From: CAMLHU01 sp049680185
Lineage (GTDB): Bacteria; Gemmatimonadota; Gemmatimonadetes; Gemmatimonadales; GWC2-71-9
Length of the DNA: 64,000 bases
Reading direction: 5' to 3'
Assembly: GCA_049680185.1 (NCBI GenBank)
Contig: JBAUHI010000024.1
Coordinates: 1 to 64,000 of the forward strand
The position numbers were made by a program, and so were the translations under genes. Below are positions 49,980-59,173 of the stretch, piece by piece. How positions within the stretch are numbered: the first letter of the stretch is position 1; the number at the start of each line of letters is the position of its first letter. The notes below the pieces were generated by a model that made no database searches, was not told the origin of the DNA, and saw nothing but the letters and a program-made list of their open reading frames with translations.

Positions 49980-51368
49980 GTGCCAGCCCTTTCTCGCTGC
50001 ATCCCCGGCCTGATCCTCGTTGCAGGCGCTGCCTGCCGCTCCGCTCCCTCCCGGGGGCCCCTCTCCGCCGCCACCGCCCAACCACCCCAGGCCGTTTCGC
50101 TCCTGCGCGTCCCGCTCAAGGGCGGCAAGCCGGCCCTGCTGCGCCTGCCGAATCTCACGGCGTCGAGCTGGGTGGCACGGGAAGACCTGCCGGCGCCCCG
50201 GATGCTCCTCGGCGCGGACATCGACGCCCGTCTGGTCTACGTCCTCGACACGAAGTCGAATGTCGTGGCGATCGACCTCGAGGCGGGACGGGATCGTCCG
50301 GTGCTCGCCAACGTGGCACTGGCGGCGGTGGGCCCCGACGGCACGCTCTACACGGTGGGCACCGACCACACTGTGAGCGAAACGGCCGATCGGACCCCGA
50401 TCGTCTACCCCGGCAAGTTGCCCCAGGATGCCCAGGACCTCTTTGCCGGTGGCGATGAGTCCGCAGTGGCGCTGCTGGAGGGACACGAGCCGGCGTTCGC
50501 GATGGTCAGCCGCCTGCAACCCCCTGTCCTGGCGCCGGTGCCCGCGGGCCAGGTCGTGAGCACCACCTGGGGCAATCTCCTCGCGATCGCGGCAGACACG
50601 GCCGTCGTGCTCTATTCCCCGGGCGCGGCAAAGCCCTTTCGTGTCATCCACTCCGGCTCCCACATCCGCCATGTGGCGTTCTCGCCGAGCGGCCATCGGC
50701 TGTACGTCTCCCGGGACGGATCCGATGCCCTCTCGGTATTCGATCGATTCACCTGGAAGTCGCTCCCCGATATCGACCTCCCCGGCGACGCGGGTGCCCT
50801 CCGCCCCGATCCGTTCGGCCGGTATCTCATGGTCCGCCCCGTGAAGGGAGATTCGGTCTGGGTCGTCGACCTCGCGACCAATGAACTTCTGGGCAGCTGG
50901 CCCGCCCCATGGGGGGCCGACCTCCCGACCGTGGCCAAGTCACGCTACCTGTTGGTGCGCCAGGGCCAGGACGTGGTGTCGTATGACCTCGCATCCGCCA
51001 AGCTGCCGGAGGCCGGCCGGGTGCCGGGCGGCGCGGCGGATCTTTGGATGGTGCTGCAGTGGGCCCCTCGCGGCGAGATCCCCCTCGGTCCCGATGTCGA
51101 CTCGACGGCGCTCGCCGCCCTCGACAGCGCGCCGGACACCCGGATCTTCGTGCAGGTGAGCAGTTCGCAGAACCCGGCGTGGGCCAATGAACTTGCCCGC
51201 AAGATGAAGGACATCGGCCTGCCGGCCCAGGTCATCAAGCCCCAACACCAGGACGAGGGATATCGCGTGGTCCTCGGCCCCTACCCGACCCGCGAGGCCG
51301 CCGAGTCGACCGGCAAGAAGTTGGGCCAGCCCTATTTCATCTATACCCCGGACGCCGCCGCACAATGA
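49980..51368 (+). CDS. Propeller lipoprotein with a SPOR domain
   Basis: The 462-residue product has a lipoprotein signal (LILVAGAACRS, cysteine 19). Residues about 70-380 are a YVTN-type beta-propeller (ARLVYVLDTKSNVVAIDLEAG, HRLYVSRDGSDALSVFDRF, GRYLMVRPVKGDSVWVVDLA). The last 75 residues are a SPOR domain (IFVQVSSSQNPAWANELARK, GYRVVLGPYPTREAAES) that binds denuded septal peptidoglycan. The GTG at 49980 has no ribosome-binding site and could be leaderless. It is 23 bases upstream of smc, suggesting that division-site and chromosome functions may be transcribed together, though no partner is proven. Confidence 0.78.
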   Translation: MPALSRCIPGLILVAGAACRSAPSRGPLSAATAQPPQAVSLLRVPLKGGKPALLRLPNLTASSWVAREDLPAPRMLLGADIDARLVYVLDTKSNVVAIDLEAGRDRPVLANVALAAVGPDGTLYTVGTDHTVSETADRTPIVYPGKLPQDAQDLFAGGDESAVALLEGHEPAFAMVSRLQPPVLAPVPAGQVVSTTWGNLLAIAADTAVVLYSPGAAKPFRVIHSGSHIRHVAFSPSGHRLYVSRDGSDALSVFDRFTWKSLPDIDLPGDAGALRPDPFGRYLMVRPVKGDSVWVVDLATNELLGSWPAPWGADLPTVAKSRYLLVRQGQDVVSYDLASAKLPEAGRVPGGAADLWMVLQWAPRGEIPLGPDVDSTALAALDSAPDTRIFVQVSSSQNPAWANELARKMKDIGLPAQVIKPQHQDEGYRVVLGPYPTREAAESTGKKLGQPYFIYTPDAAAQ

Positions 51369-51390
51369 GCCCTTCCACCTCGGACCCGCG

Positions 51391-54300
51391 ATGAAGCTCA
51401 CCCGGCTCGAGCTCTCCGGATTCAAGTCGTTCGCCGACACGATGTCGCTCGACTTCGAGACCGGCGTCACCGCGATCGTCGGGCCCAACGGCTGCGGCAA
51501 GTCGAACGTCTCCGACGCCGTGCGCTGGGTGCTGGGTGAACAGTCCGCGCGGCTCTTGCGCGGCGGCAAGATGGAGGACGTGATCTTCCAGGGCTCCACT
51601 GGACGGCGCCCCGGCAACCTGTCCGAAGTGTCGCTCTTCCTCGACAACTCCGATGGCGTCCTCCCGGTGGCATACAAGGAGGTCGTCATCACCCGCCGCC
51701 TGTCGCGGTCGGGCCAGAGCGACTACCTCCTGAACAAGGCCAGCGTCCGCCTGCGGGACATCCAGGACCTCCTGCGCGGCACCGGACTGGGCAGCGACGC
51801 CGGCGTCGTCATCGAGGCCAAGATGATCGACCTGCTCCTCTCCGACCGTGCGGACGAGCGGCGGGCACTCTTCGAGGAGGCCAGCGGGATCGGCCTCTAC
51901 CGCGATCGCAAGCAGAGCACCGAACGCCGGCTCGATGAAACGGCGGTCGACCTCCAGCGGGTGGAGGACCTGATCGCGGAGGTCCAGACCCAGCTCCGGA
52001 GCCTCGCCCGGCAACGCGGAAAGGCCGAACGCCACACCAAGCTCCAGGAAGAGAAGTTTGCGGTGCAGGTGACGCTTGCCCATCGCCAGCTCGAGAGGAT
52101 CGAGGATCTCCTCGGCACCTTCGGGGCACGACGCTCCGAACTCGGCACTACCCTCCCCGAGGCGCGCGAGCGGCTGGTCGGTGCGGAGCGGCGGCGGGAT
52201 GAGGCCGAACGGAGCCGCGCTTCGGTCGATGCGGAGCGGACCGAGATCGTCCGACGCCTCGGCGCGGTGCGGGTGGAACTCGAGAAGCTCGATGGCGACC
52301 TGGCGCTGGCGGCCGAACGCCTGGCCAATGCCGCCCAGCGCAAGGTCCGCGCCGGTGACGAACGCGAAATGATGCACGAGCGGAGCCGCGGCGCGGTCCG
52401 GGAGCGGGAAGCCGCGACCGTCGAACGGCAGACGGCACTCGCCGAACACGCGCGGATCCAGGGCGAGCTCACCGGCCGGAGCTCTGCCGAGCAGGGCGTA
52501 CGCGATCGACTCACGGCAGAACGCGTCACCCTCCGCCATCTGGAGGAGGAGTTGCAGCAGCGGGCGCACGCCTTGCGCTCCCTGGAAGGCGAGCGTGCCG
52601 CGCTCGACCGCGACCTGGCCGCCGTACGGGAGCAGGAGGCACAGGCCCAGGCGCGGCACGATGGGTTGACGGCCGAGCTCGGAGTCGCTGAAGATCGCCG
52701 CCAGGACGCCGCGGAAACGGCCGAACGGCAATCGCAGCTCGCCCGACAGGCGGGAGCGACCGCGGAGCAGGCCCGTCACGATGTCGCGGAGGCGCGGCGT
52801 CGGGAGGCGCTGGAACGCGCGGCACGTCGCCAGGCGGAGGAGACCCTCGCCCAGGTCAGTGCGCGGCGTCAGGCGCTCGAGGAGCTGGAGCGTGATCGCG
52901 TGGGCCTGGCACCGGGCGCCGCCGCGCTCCTGGCCGCACGGGGCCGCTTCGGCGATGCCGTTCTTGGTCCGCTCAGCGATTTCATCACCACCTCCCAGCG
53001 CGACGCGGATCTGGCCGAGCGCCTCCTGGGCGAGTGGGTGCACGCCGTCCTGGTCAAGGATCGCGCGGCGGTGAGCACCATCCAGGTCTGGCACCAGGAG
53101 ACCCAGCCCGGTGCGGTCGTGGTGCTGCCGCTCTACCCCGGCCCGAGCGCCGGCGGCGGGCGCGCGGTCGGCCATGGATTGCAGGTCGCCGAGCCCGCGG
53201 TGGCGTGGGTCCACGCGCTGGTCGCCGGCTCCGAAGTGCTCGACCCGACTGGGCGGGTGCTCCAACGTCCCAACGGCGCCATCCTGCTGACGGGCGCGGC
53301 ACCATCCGGCCCCCTGCGGCGGCGGGCGGACCTGGAGAGCCTGGGCGCGGAGGTCGCGGCCGCAAAGCAAAAGCTCGCCGCGGCCGATGCCGTGTTGGCC
53401 GCGACGATGCAACGGATCGCCGAGCTCGAGGCGGCACTCGAAGTGGCCACCGCTGCTACCGAACAGGCCCGGGAGGCGGAACGCGTCGCGAGCGCGGCGA
53501 GGGATGACGCATCGCGGGCCGCCGCCAACCTTGCGCGCGAGATCGCCGAATCGGAACGACAGGGCGCCAGCCTTGCCGAGCGCCTGGAGCGAGGCGAACG
53601 CCGCTCAGCGGAGATCGACTCGGCCCACACCGAGGGCGAACTCGCCCGCGTCAAGCAGGACGAGGCCCTGAGCTCGGCCCGGGAGGCGCTCCACTCCCTC
53701 GAGGGCCAGCAGGAAGGCGCGCGGGAAGCACGGGTCCGTTGGCAGGTGCTCGAGGCGCAGGTCGCCGCACGCCTCGAGACCGCCGCCGAGCGCGTCACCC
53801 GCGCGGAACGCACCGCCGCCGAGGCCGACGCCCAATCCACCGCGCTCACCGAGGAATTGGCCCGGCTGGCGATCGACGCCGACGCCGTCGAGGTCCAGCG
53901 GGCCCAGTGGCTGGAGCTACGGGCCGAGCGGCGAGTGGCGGTGCTCGAGCTGGAGGCGGCCGCGGCCGACGTCGAGGCCACCGCCACCGCGGCCGAGCGC
54001 GAGCTGGCAGACGCTGATGCGGCCCTCACCGCCGGCAGGACCAAGGTCGAGGCGATGACCGAGGAGCACCATCGGTTGGAGGTCGATGCGACCGATCTCA
54101 TTGCCCGGCGCCGGGCCATCGTCGAACGGATCGAGGCCGATTGGCGCAAGCCCCTGGACGCGCTCCTGAGCGATGCGGTGCTGCTCGACCTCGACTTGGA
54201 GACGCTGGAAGCCGAGAACACGAGGATCGTGGATGCGCTGGAGGGGATCGGGCCGGTGAATGCGCTGGCGGTCGAGGAGTATGGCGAAGAAGCCAAGCGG

Positions 54301-54855
54301 CTCGACTTCCTCACCGCCCAACGCGATGACCTCGTGGCCGGCCGGCTGTCGTTGCAGCAGGCCATCCGGGAGATCGACGGCACCGCCAAGGCGATGTTCG
54401 TGGAGACGTTCGCGGCGGTCCAGGAGAATTTCAAGCGGGTCTTCCAGACCCTCTTTGGCGGGGGAGAGTGCGAGCTGCGGCTGGCCACACCGGATGAGCC
54501 GCTCGAGAGCGAGATCGACATCCACGCGGCACCCCGCGGCAAGCGCACCCAGCGGATCCACCTGCTCTCGTCCGGCGAACGGACGCTGGTGGCGACGTCG
54601 CTCCTCTTTTCGATCTATCTGACCAAGCCGAGCCCCTTCTGCCTGATGGACGAGGTGGATGCGCCGCTCGACGACGCCAACGTCGGGCGATTCACAAAAT
54701 TGCTCGACGAGTTCAAGTCGGCCACCCAGTTCATCGTCATCACCCACAACCCCCGTACCATGCAGTCCGCCGATGCGGTCTACGGCGTCACGATGCAGGA
54801 GCCGGGGGTGTCGACCATCGTCGGGGTCCGCCTGGGAGAGACCGCGGAGGCCTGA
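51391..54855 (+). CDS. smc: Chromosome segregation protein SMC
   Basis: SMC is the structural maintenance ATPase that loops and segregates chromosomes with ScpA/ScpB. The 1154-residue product has the Walker A loop (GPNGCGKSNVSDAVRWVLGE), a first coiled coil, a hinge (about 500-640 with RFGDAVLGPLSDFI, AVVVLPLYPG), the second coiled coil and the C-terminal ATPase half (LLSSGERTLVATSLLFSIYL, FCLMDEVDAPLDDAN). The signature motif reads LSSGE instead of LSGGE. The ATG at 51391 follows the SPOR-lipoprotein stop after 22 bases. scpA/scpB are not in the window. Confidence 0.97.
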   Translation: MKLTRLELSGFKSFADTMSLDFETGVTAIVGPNGCGKSNVSDAVRWVLGEQSARLLRGGKMEDVIFQGSTGRRPGNLSEVSLFLDNSDGVLPVAYKEVVITRRLSRSGQSDYLLNKASVRLRDIQDLLRGTGLGSDAGVVIEAKMIDLLLSDRADERRALFEEASGIGLYRDRKQSTERRLDETAVDLQRVEDLIAEVQTQLRSLARQRGKAERHTKLQEEKFAVQVTLAHRQLERIEDLLGTFGARRSELGTTLPEARERLVGAERRRDEAERSRASVDAERTEIVRRLGAVRVELEKLDGDLALAAERLANAAQRKVRAGDEREMMHERSRGAVREREAATVERQTALAEHARIQGELTGRSSAEQGVRDRLTAERVTLRHLEEELQQRAHALRSLEGERAALDRDLAAVREQEAQAQARHDGLTAELGVAEDRRQDAAETAERQSQLARQAGATAEQARHDVAEARRREALERAARRQAEETLAQVSARRQALEELERDRVGLAPGAAALLAARGRFGDAVLGPLSDFITTSQRDADLAERLLGEWVHAVLVKDRAAVSTIQVWHQETQPGAVVVLPLYPGPSAGGGRAVGHGLQVAEPAVAWVHALVAGSEVLDPTGRVLQRPNGAILLTGAAPSGPLRRRADLESLGAEVAAAKQKLAAADAVLAATMQRIAELEAALEVATAATEQAREAERVASAARDDASRAAANLAREIAESERQGASLAERLERGERRSAEIDSAHTEGELARVKQDEALSSAREALHSLEGQQEGAREARVRWQVLEAQVAARLETAAERVTRAERTAAEADAQSTALTEELARLAIDADAVEVQRAQWLELRAERRVAVLELEAAAADVEATATAAERELADADAALTAGRTKVEAMTEEHHRLEVDATDLIARRRAIVERIEADWRKPLDALLSDAVLLDLDLETLEAENTRIVDALEGIGPVNALAVEEYGEEAKRLDFLTAQRDDLVAGRLSLQQAIREIDGTAKAMFVETFAAVQENFKRVFQTLFGGGECELRLATPDEPLESEIDIHAAPRGKRTQRIHLLSSGERTLVATSLLFSIYLTKPSPFCLMDEVDAPLDDANVGRFTKLLDEFKSATQFIVITHNPRTMQSADAVYGVTMQEPGVSTIVGVRLGETAEA

Positions 54856-54859
54856 GGGA

Positions 54860-54940
54860 GGTGAACGGTGAACAGTGAACGGGGGTTCCCGGGCAATGGC
54901 CAGGCATACCCCGCTCACCGTTTACCGTTTACCGTTCACT
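54860..54940. repeat. Inverted array of heptamers, copy 2
   Basis: Three 7-base units (GGTGAAC, GGTGAAC, AGTGAAC; 54860-54880), a 32-base loop, then four inverted units (GCTCACC, GTTTACC, GTTTACC, GTTCACT; 54913-54940). Both copies in the window end with GTTCACT and share units with copy 1 at 2824-2899. It lies between smc and aroF, about 30 bases before the aroF start. Confidence 0.85.
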
Positions 54941-54970
54941 GATGCCGTTCGTCCTTCGTTCGAGGCGCTG

Positions 54971-56011
54971 ATGCTTGTAGTCATGCGGCACGATGCCGCC
55001 CAGGAAGAGATCCAGCGGGTCATCTCCACCATCGAGGAGCTGGGCTATCAGGCCCGCCCGATGCCGGGGAAGCAGCGGACCACCGTCGGCCTGGTCGGGA
55101 ACGACGGCCGGGTGGACGGCTCGCGCCTGGCGGCGCTGCCCGGCGTCGCCGAGATCATCCACGTCACCCAGCCGTACAAGCAGGTCTCCCGCGAGTGGAA
55201 GGCGGAGCCCACCCAGATCCGGCTTGCCGGCGGGGTCGTGGTCGGCGGGGACGAGGTCGTGGTGATGGCGGGGCCCTGCTCGGTCGAGACCGAGGCCCAG
55301 ATCATCGCGGCGGCCCACGCCGTCCGTGACGCCGGCGCCACGATCCTCCGGGGTGGCGCCTTCAAGCCGCGGAGCTCTCCCTACTCCTTCCAGGGACTTG
55401 GTCGGCCGGGACTCGCACTCTTGAAGAAGGCGCGGGACGAGACCGGCCTCCTGATCGTGACAGAGGCGATGGATCCCGAAGGCGCCGATCTCGTCGCCGA
55501 AATGGCCGACATCATCCAGGTCGGCGCTAGGAACATGCAGAACTATTCCCTGCTCAAGCGGGTGGGCCGGCTCCGGAAGCCGGTCCTCCTCAAGCGAGGG
55601 CTCTCCGCCACGATCCAGGAGCTGCTGCTCTCGGCCGAATACATCCTGGCGGAGGGAAATCCCGACGTCATCCTGTGCGAACGGGGGATCCGCGGCTTCG
55701 ACAGCCAGACCCGGAACCTGTTCGACATCTCGGCGATCCCGGTGGTCAAGTCGCTCTCCCACCTCCCGATCATCGCCGACCCGAGTCACGGGACAGGTCA
55801 CCGCGAATTCGTTTCGCCGATGGCCCGTGCCGCGGTGGCCGCTGGGGCCGACGGTCTCATCGTCGAGGTACACCCAGCCCCCGATCGGGCGCTCTCCGAC
55901 GGCGCCCAGAGCCTTTACCCCGAGCAATTCGACCGGATGATGCGCGAGGTGCGCCAGATCGCCGAGGCGATCGGTCGCCGGGTGGCGGAGCCCGCCGGAT
56001 TGGGCGCGTGA
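54971..56011 (+). CDS. aroF: 3-deoxy-7-phosphoheptulonate synthase (AroA-Ibeta type)
   Basis: DAHP synthase joins phosphoenolpyruvate and erythrose 4-phosphate in the first step to aromatic amino acids. The 346-residue product begins with a ferredoxin-like regulatory extension (LVVMRHDAAQEEIQRVISTI), then the core: VVVMAGPCSVETEAQIIAAA, GATILRGGAFKPRSSPYSFQ, EAMDPEGADL, IQVGARNMQNYSLLKR, VLLKRGLSATIQELLLSAEY and DPSHGTGHREFV. This is the type Ibeta (Aro-family with N-terminal regulatory domain) that is usually feedback-inhibited by Phe or Tyr. ATG 54971 fits the family. It overlaps lolA by four bases (GTGA), an unusual neighbour. Confidence 0.95.
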   Translation: MLVVMRHDAAQEEIQRVISTIEELGYQARPMPGKQRTTVGLVGNDGRVDGSRLAALPGVAEIIHVTQPYKQVSREWKAEPTQIRLAGGVVVGGDEVVVMAGPCSVETEAQIIAAAHAVRDAGATILRGGAFKPRSSPYSFQGLGRPGLALLKKARDETGLLIVTEAMDPEGADLVAEMADIIQVGARNMQNYSLLKRVGRLRKPVLLKRGLSATIQELLLSAEYILAEGNPDVILCERGIRGFDSQTRNLFDISAIPVVKSLSHLPIIADPSHGTGHREFVSPMARAAVAAGADGLIVEVHPAPDRALSDGAQSLYPEQFDRMMREVRQIAEAIGRRVAEPAGLGA

Positions 56012-56667
56012 CCACCTCCCGGGCAGCCGTCCTCGCTGCCCTCACGCTCGTGGTCTCGGCCGCGCCCGCGGCCGCGCAGGACGGCGTCGCGGTGGTCCAG
56101 CGCGCCGCAGCCGCGTACGGTGCCCTCTCCGCCTTCCAGGCCGATTTCGTGCAAGTGATCGCCGATCCGATGATCGGCACCTTCACCAGCAAGGGCCGCC
56201 TGATCCAGGCGGGCACCAGCAAGCTGGCGATGCGATTCACCGATCCGGACGGTGATGCGATCGTGATGGACGGGAAGTGGATCTGGGTCTACACACCGAG
56301 CACTACGCCGGGACAGGTGCTCAAGGTGGCCATCACCGGTGGCGATGGATTCGGTCCGAATGTCGTCGGATGGCTCCTGGACCGGCCGGCGCAGCGCTAC
56401 GAGGTGAAATACGTCCGGGCCGACACGCTGGCGGGTCGCGTGGCGGATGTCATTGCCCTGAGTCCCCGGGACCCGAGCATGCCCTTCACCGAGGCGACCC
56501 TCTGGCTCGACCGGCGGGACGCCCTGCCCCGCCGACTGGAGATCATCGAGCGGTCGGGCTCCCGCCGCACACTGTCGCTCGACAAGGTGCGAGCGGACCC
56601 GAAGGTGGCGTCGGATGTGTTCCGCTTCACCCCGCCAGCCGGGGTCCGCGTCGTCGATCAGGACTGA
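56008..56667 (+). CDS. lolA: Outer-membrane lipoprotein carrier LolA-like protein
   Basis: LolA carries lipoproteins across the periplasm to LolB or its substitute. The 219-residue product has a signal peptide (LAALTLVVSAAPAAAQ) and the family pattern: YGALSAFQADFVQVIADPMI, GKWIWVYTPST, VLKVAITGGDG, LWLDRRDALPRRLEIIERSG and a C-terminal DVFRFTPPAGVRVV. The GTG start overlaps the aroF stop by four bases. It is convergent with the next gene with one base between stops. A LolA-like polymer carrier role is also possible. Confidence 0.88.
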   Translation: MTTSRAAVLAALTLVVSAAPAAAQDGVAVVQRAAAAYGALSAFQADFVQVIADPMIGTFTSKGRLIQAGTSKLAMRFTDPDGDAIVMDGKWIWVYTPSTTPGQVLKVAITGGDGFGPNVVGWLLDRPAQRYEVKYVRADTLAGRVADVIALSPRDPSMPFTEATLWLDRRDALPRRLEIIERSGSRRTLSLDKVRADPKVASDVFRFTPPAGVRVVDQD

Positions 56668-56668
56668 A

Positions 56669-57523
56669 TCAGGTCGAGCGCTCGCCCTCTAGGACCTGCC
56701 GCAATTCTGCGACCCGATCCTTCGACAGCCCCTTCCGCTCCGCCAGTACCAGCGTCGCCAGACCGAGCGTCACGTATGTCTCCCGTGCTGATCCCCGAAG
56801 CGATGCCAGGTGGAGCCGTACGGTTCCCACGTCTCCCCGCGCGATCGGACCAGTGAGCGCGTCGATGGCGCCCACCGCCGCGGAGTTCTCCAGGACCGTG
56901 CGCACGAGCGGCAGGTAGATCCTGCCCGCGACCGAGGGGTCGACCCCCGCCTCGCGGGCCAACCCCTCCGCCATGGAGAGCAGCGTCACGAGGTAGTTGC
57001 TGGCGACGACAGCGCCGGCGTGGGCCAGCGCCTTGCCGGCCGACGGGATCCGCACCGGCGCCATTCCCAAGGCCGCCGCGACGCGTTCCCCCGCCGCGAG
57101 CGCCATGGCGTCCCCCTCCAGGCCCACGAACGAACCCGCCAAGCGCCCGACCCCACCCGCTGCCCCGACCATCGACTGGATCGGCCAGAACGATCCGAGC
57201 CCGGCGGCCCAGCCCTCGAGCGGCGCGAGTGCCGTCCGGTCACGCGCACCGGACAGGTGCAGCACCACCGCATCCATCGGTGGCGCGGCCGTCCGCAGTT
57301 CCTTCGCGACCGATCCGATCGCATCATCCGGTACTGCCACCAGGATCATGGCAGCGCCCGCGACGGCCGCCTTGAGGTCGCCGGAGACCTCGACCGCCAG
57401 CGCCGGCACCTTGCGAGGGTCGCGCGCGAACAGGGTCGACCGCCATCCGGCGTCCCGCAGTGCGAGCGCGAGGGCCTGGCCCATCCGGCCCGCACCGAGC
57501 ACTGCCACCGTCCGCGCTGCCAT
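56669..57523 (-). CDS. Rossmann-like DUF2520 protein
   Basis: The 284-residue product (ATG 57523) has an N-terminal NAD(P)-binding Rossmann fold (RTVAVLGAGRMGQALALALRDAG) and the YqeB/pyrroline-5-carboxylate-reductase-like layout of DUF2520: MILVAVPDDAIGSVAKEL, VVLHLSGARD, GSFWPIQSM, ALAHAGAVVASNYLVTLLSM and a C-terminal RGDVGTVRLHLASL. Members are predicted oxidoreductases of unknown substrate. The frame extends to 57679, but MAARTVAVLG is the better start, five bases after the ctp stop, so it is the last gene of the rpmE-ctp operon. Confidence 0.78.
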   Translation of the reverse strand: MAARTVAVLGAGRMGQALALALRDAGWRSTLFARDPRKVPALAVEVSGDLKAAVAGAAMILVAVPDDAIGSVAKELRTAAPPMDAVVLHLSGARDRTALAPLEGWAAGLGSFWPIQSMVGAAGGVGRLAGSFVGLEGDAMALAAGERVAAALGMAPVRIPSAGKALAHAGAVVASNYLVTLLSMAEGLAREAGVDPSVAGRIYLPLVRTVLENSAAVGAIDALTGPIARGDVGTVRLHLASLRGSARETYVTLGLATLVLAERKGLSKDRVAELRQVLEGERST

Positions 57524-57528
57524 CGGTG

Positions 57529-59127
57529 TCAGTGCGACGAGGCGGCGAAGAGGTCCTTGGGCGCCCTGGCGTCCCGAAGCACCTGCAGCGCCCGCTGGAT
57601 CTGCGGATCTTCCGCTGCCCGGCGACGCAACTCGGCGCTCCGTCCAAAGACGTACCGCGCGACATCGCCCCCGATCCACCGATCGACCAGTGTCGACCCT
57701 CGTGCCCAGACCCCATCGTTCATTGGGACACCGCTCTTCCGGAGCCGACCCAGCACCTCCGAGCGCATTGCCGGCGAGACCACGAAGTGCTCATCGGTGA
57801 CGGCCTTGGCATCGCGGAGCCGGAGTGCCGTGGCGGTCACGGCGTCGCGGAAATCGCCGAGCCGGGTGCCGAGCGCCTTGACGAGGGCCTGCTCCCCGGC
57901 GGAGGCCGAGTCTTCGTGCACAATGAGGTCGGGGACGATGCCGCCGCCCCCGCGCACCGCGCGTCCGGCGTCGGTGTGCGCAATGGGTGCCGCGGTGTCC
58001 GCCAGGATCGAGTCGGGACGCCCGATGGCGAGGTCGGCCGCGATACGCGCCTGATCTTCCTGGTCCTTCGCCTTGCGCTGGATCAGCCGCCCGCTCGGCG
58101 TGTACCAACGCGCCGTCGTGATCTTGAGCGCCGTGTGGGCGTCGATCGGAAAGAGCGATTGCACCAGCCCCTTGCCGAACGTCGGCGTGCCGATGATGAG
58201 CGCCCGATCGTGGTCCTGCAGCGCGCCCGCGATGATCTCCGCGGCGCTGGCGGTCCCGTCATTCACCAGCACCACCACCGGAAGGCCGGGCCATTGCTGG
58301 GGCGCCTGGTCGGAGAAGGTGCGGGAGGAGCTGGGGATCCGACCCCGCGTGCTCACGATATCCTGGCCTCGGTCCAGGAAAAGATCGGCGACCTTGATGC
58401 CCTGATCGAGGAGGCCGCCCGGATTGTTCCGCAGGTCGAGGATGAGCGAGCGCATCCCTTTGGCCTTGAGCTCGGTGATCTCGGTGGCCAGCTCGCTGGC
58501 CGATGAATCGCTCACCGGATTCAGGCTCAGGTAGCCGGTGCCATTGCTGAACATCGTGCCGGGAGGCACCGACCGCACGTGGATCTCCTCGCGGGTGAGC
58601 GTGTAGAGCTGCACGCCCGCGTCCCCGCCCCGCCGGATGCCGATCGTGACCTTGCTGCCGGCCGACCCGCGCAAGCGGCGCACCGCGGCATCCGCCTGCC
58701 ACGACTCGGCCGAACGGCCATCGACGCTCACCAACTGGTCCCCGGTCTCGATGCCCGCCCGCTCCGCCGGCGAATCGGGAAGTGGCGCCACCACCGTGAT
58801 CCAGCCGTTGCGGACATCGATCCGGATGCCGAGCCCGGCATAGTTGCCGGAAGTCTCTTCCTGCAGGTCGGTGAAATCCTGGCCCCGCAGGAGGACCGTG
58901 TAGGGGTCGTGGAGTTCCTCGAGAAGGCCGTCGGCCGCCTTCAGGTACAGGACGCTGTCCGGGACGGGGTCGACGTACGCCTGGCCCACTCGGGAGACGA
59001 CGTCGTCGAACAGGCGCGCTTCATTGTACGCGCCTCCATCGGCGGCTGCGCCACGCTGCAGCAACCAGCCGCCACACAGGAACGAGGCGACGGCGACGAT
59101 GACGAGCACTGGCCAGCGCGGTCTCAT
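57529..59127 (-). CDS. ctp: S41 family C-terminal processing peptidase
   Basis: CtpA-type proteases cleave periplasmic proteins near their C-termini. The 532-residue product starts at ATG 59127 with an ideal AAGGAG site; the longer frame to 59388 is not used. There is an N-terminal anchor (VLVIVAVASFLCGGWLLQ), a PDZ domain (about 95-185, with GIRIDVRNGWITVVAP, ETGDQLVSVDGR) and the S41 protease domain, where Ser294 (NDGTASAAEI) and Lys319 (GTPTFGKGLVQ) form the Ser/Lys dyad. The last 130 residues are a charged helical extension. It is in the rpmE operon, 46 bases after tmk. Confidence 0.93.
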   Translation of the reverse strand: MRPRWPVLVIVAVASFLCGGWLLQRGAAADGGAYNEARLFDDVVSRVGQAYVDPVPDSVLYLKAADGLLEELHDPYTVLLRGQDFTDLQEETSGNYAGLGIRIDVRNGWITVVAPLPDSPAERAGIETGDQLVSVDGRSAESWQADAAVRRLRGSAGSKVTIGIRRGGDAGVQLYTLTREEIHVRSVPPGTMFSNGTGYLSLNPVSDSSASELATEITELKAKGMRSLILDLRNNPGGLLDQGIKVADLFLDRGQDIVSTRGRIPSSSRTFSDQAPQQWPGLPVVVLVNDGTASAAEIIAGALQDHDRALIIGTPTFGKGLVQSLFPIDAHTALKITTARWYTPSGRLIQRKAKDQEDQARIAADLAIGRPDSILADTAAPIAHTDAGRAVRGGGGIVPDLIVHEDSASAGEQALVKALGTRLGDFRDAVTATALRLRDAKAVTDEHFVVSPAMRSEVLGRLRKSGVPMNDGVWARGSTLVDRWIGGDVARYVFGRSAELRRRAAEDPQIQRALQVLRDARAPKDLFAASSH

Positions 59128-59173
59128 ACGATCTCCTTGGAACGGCGGCGCGCCCTGCACCGCCGGCGAGCTG

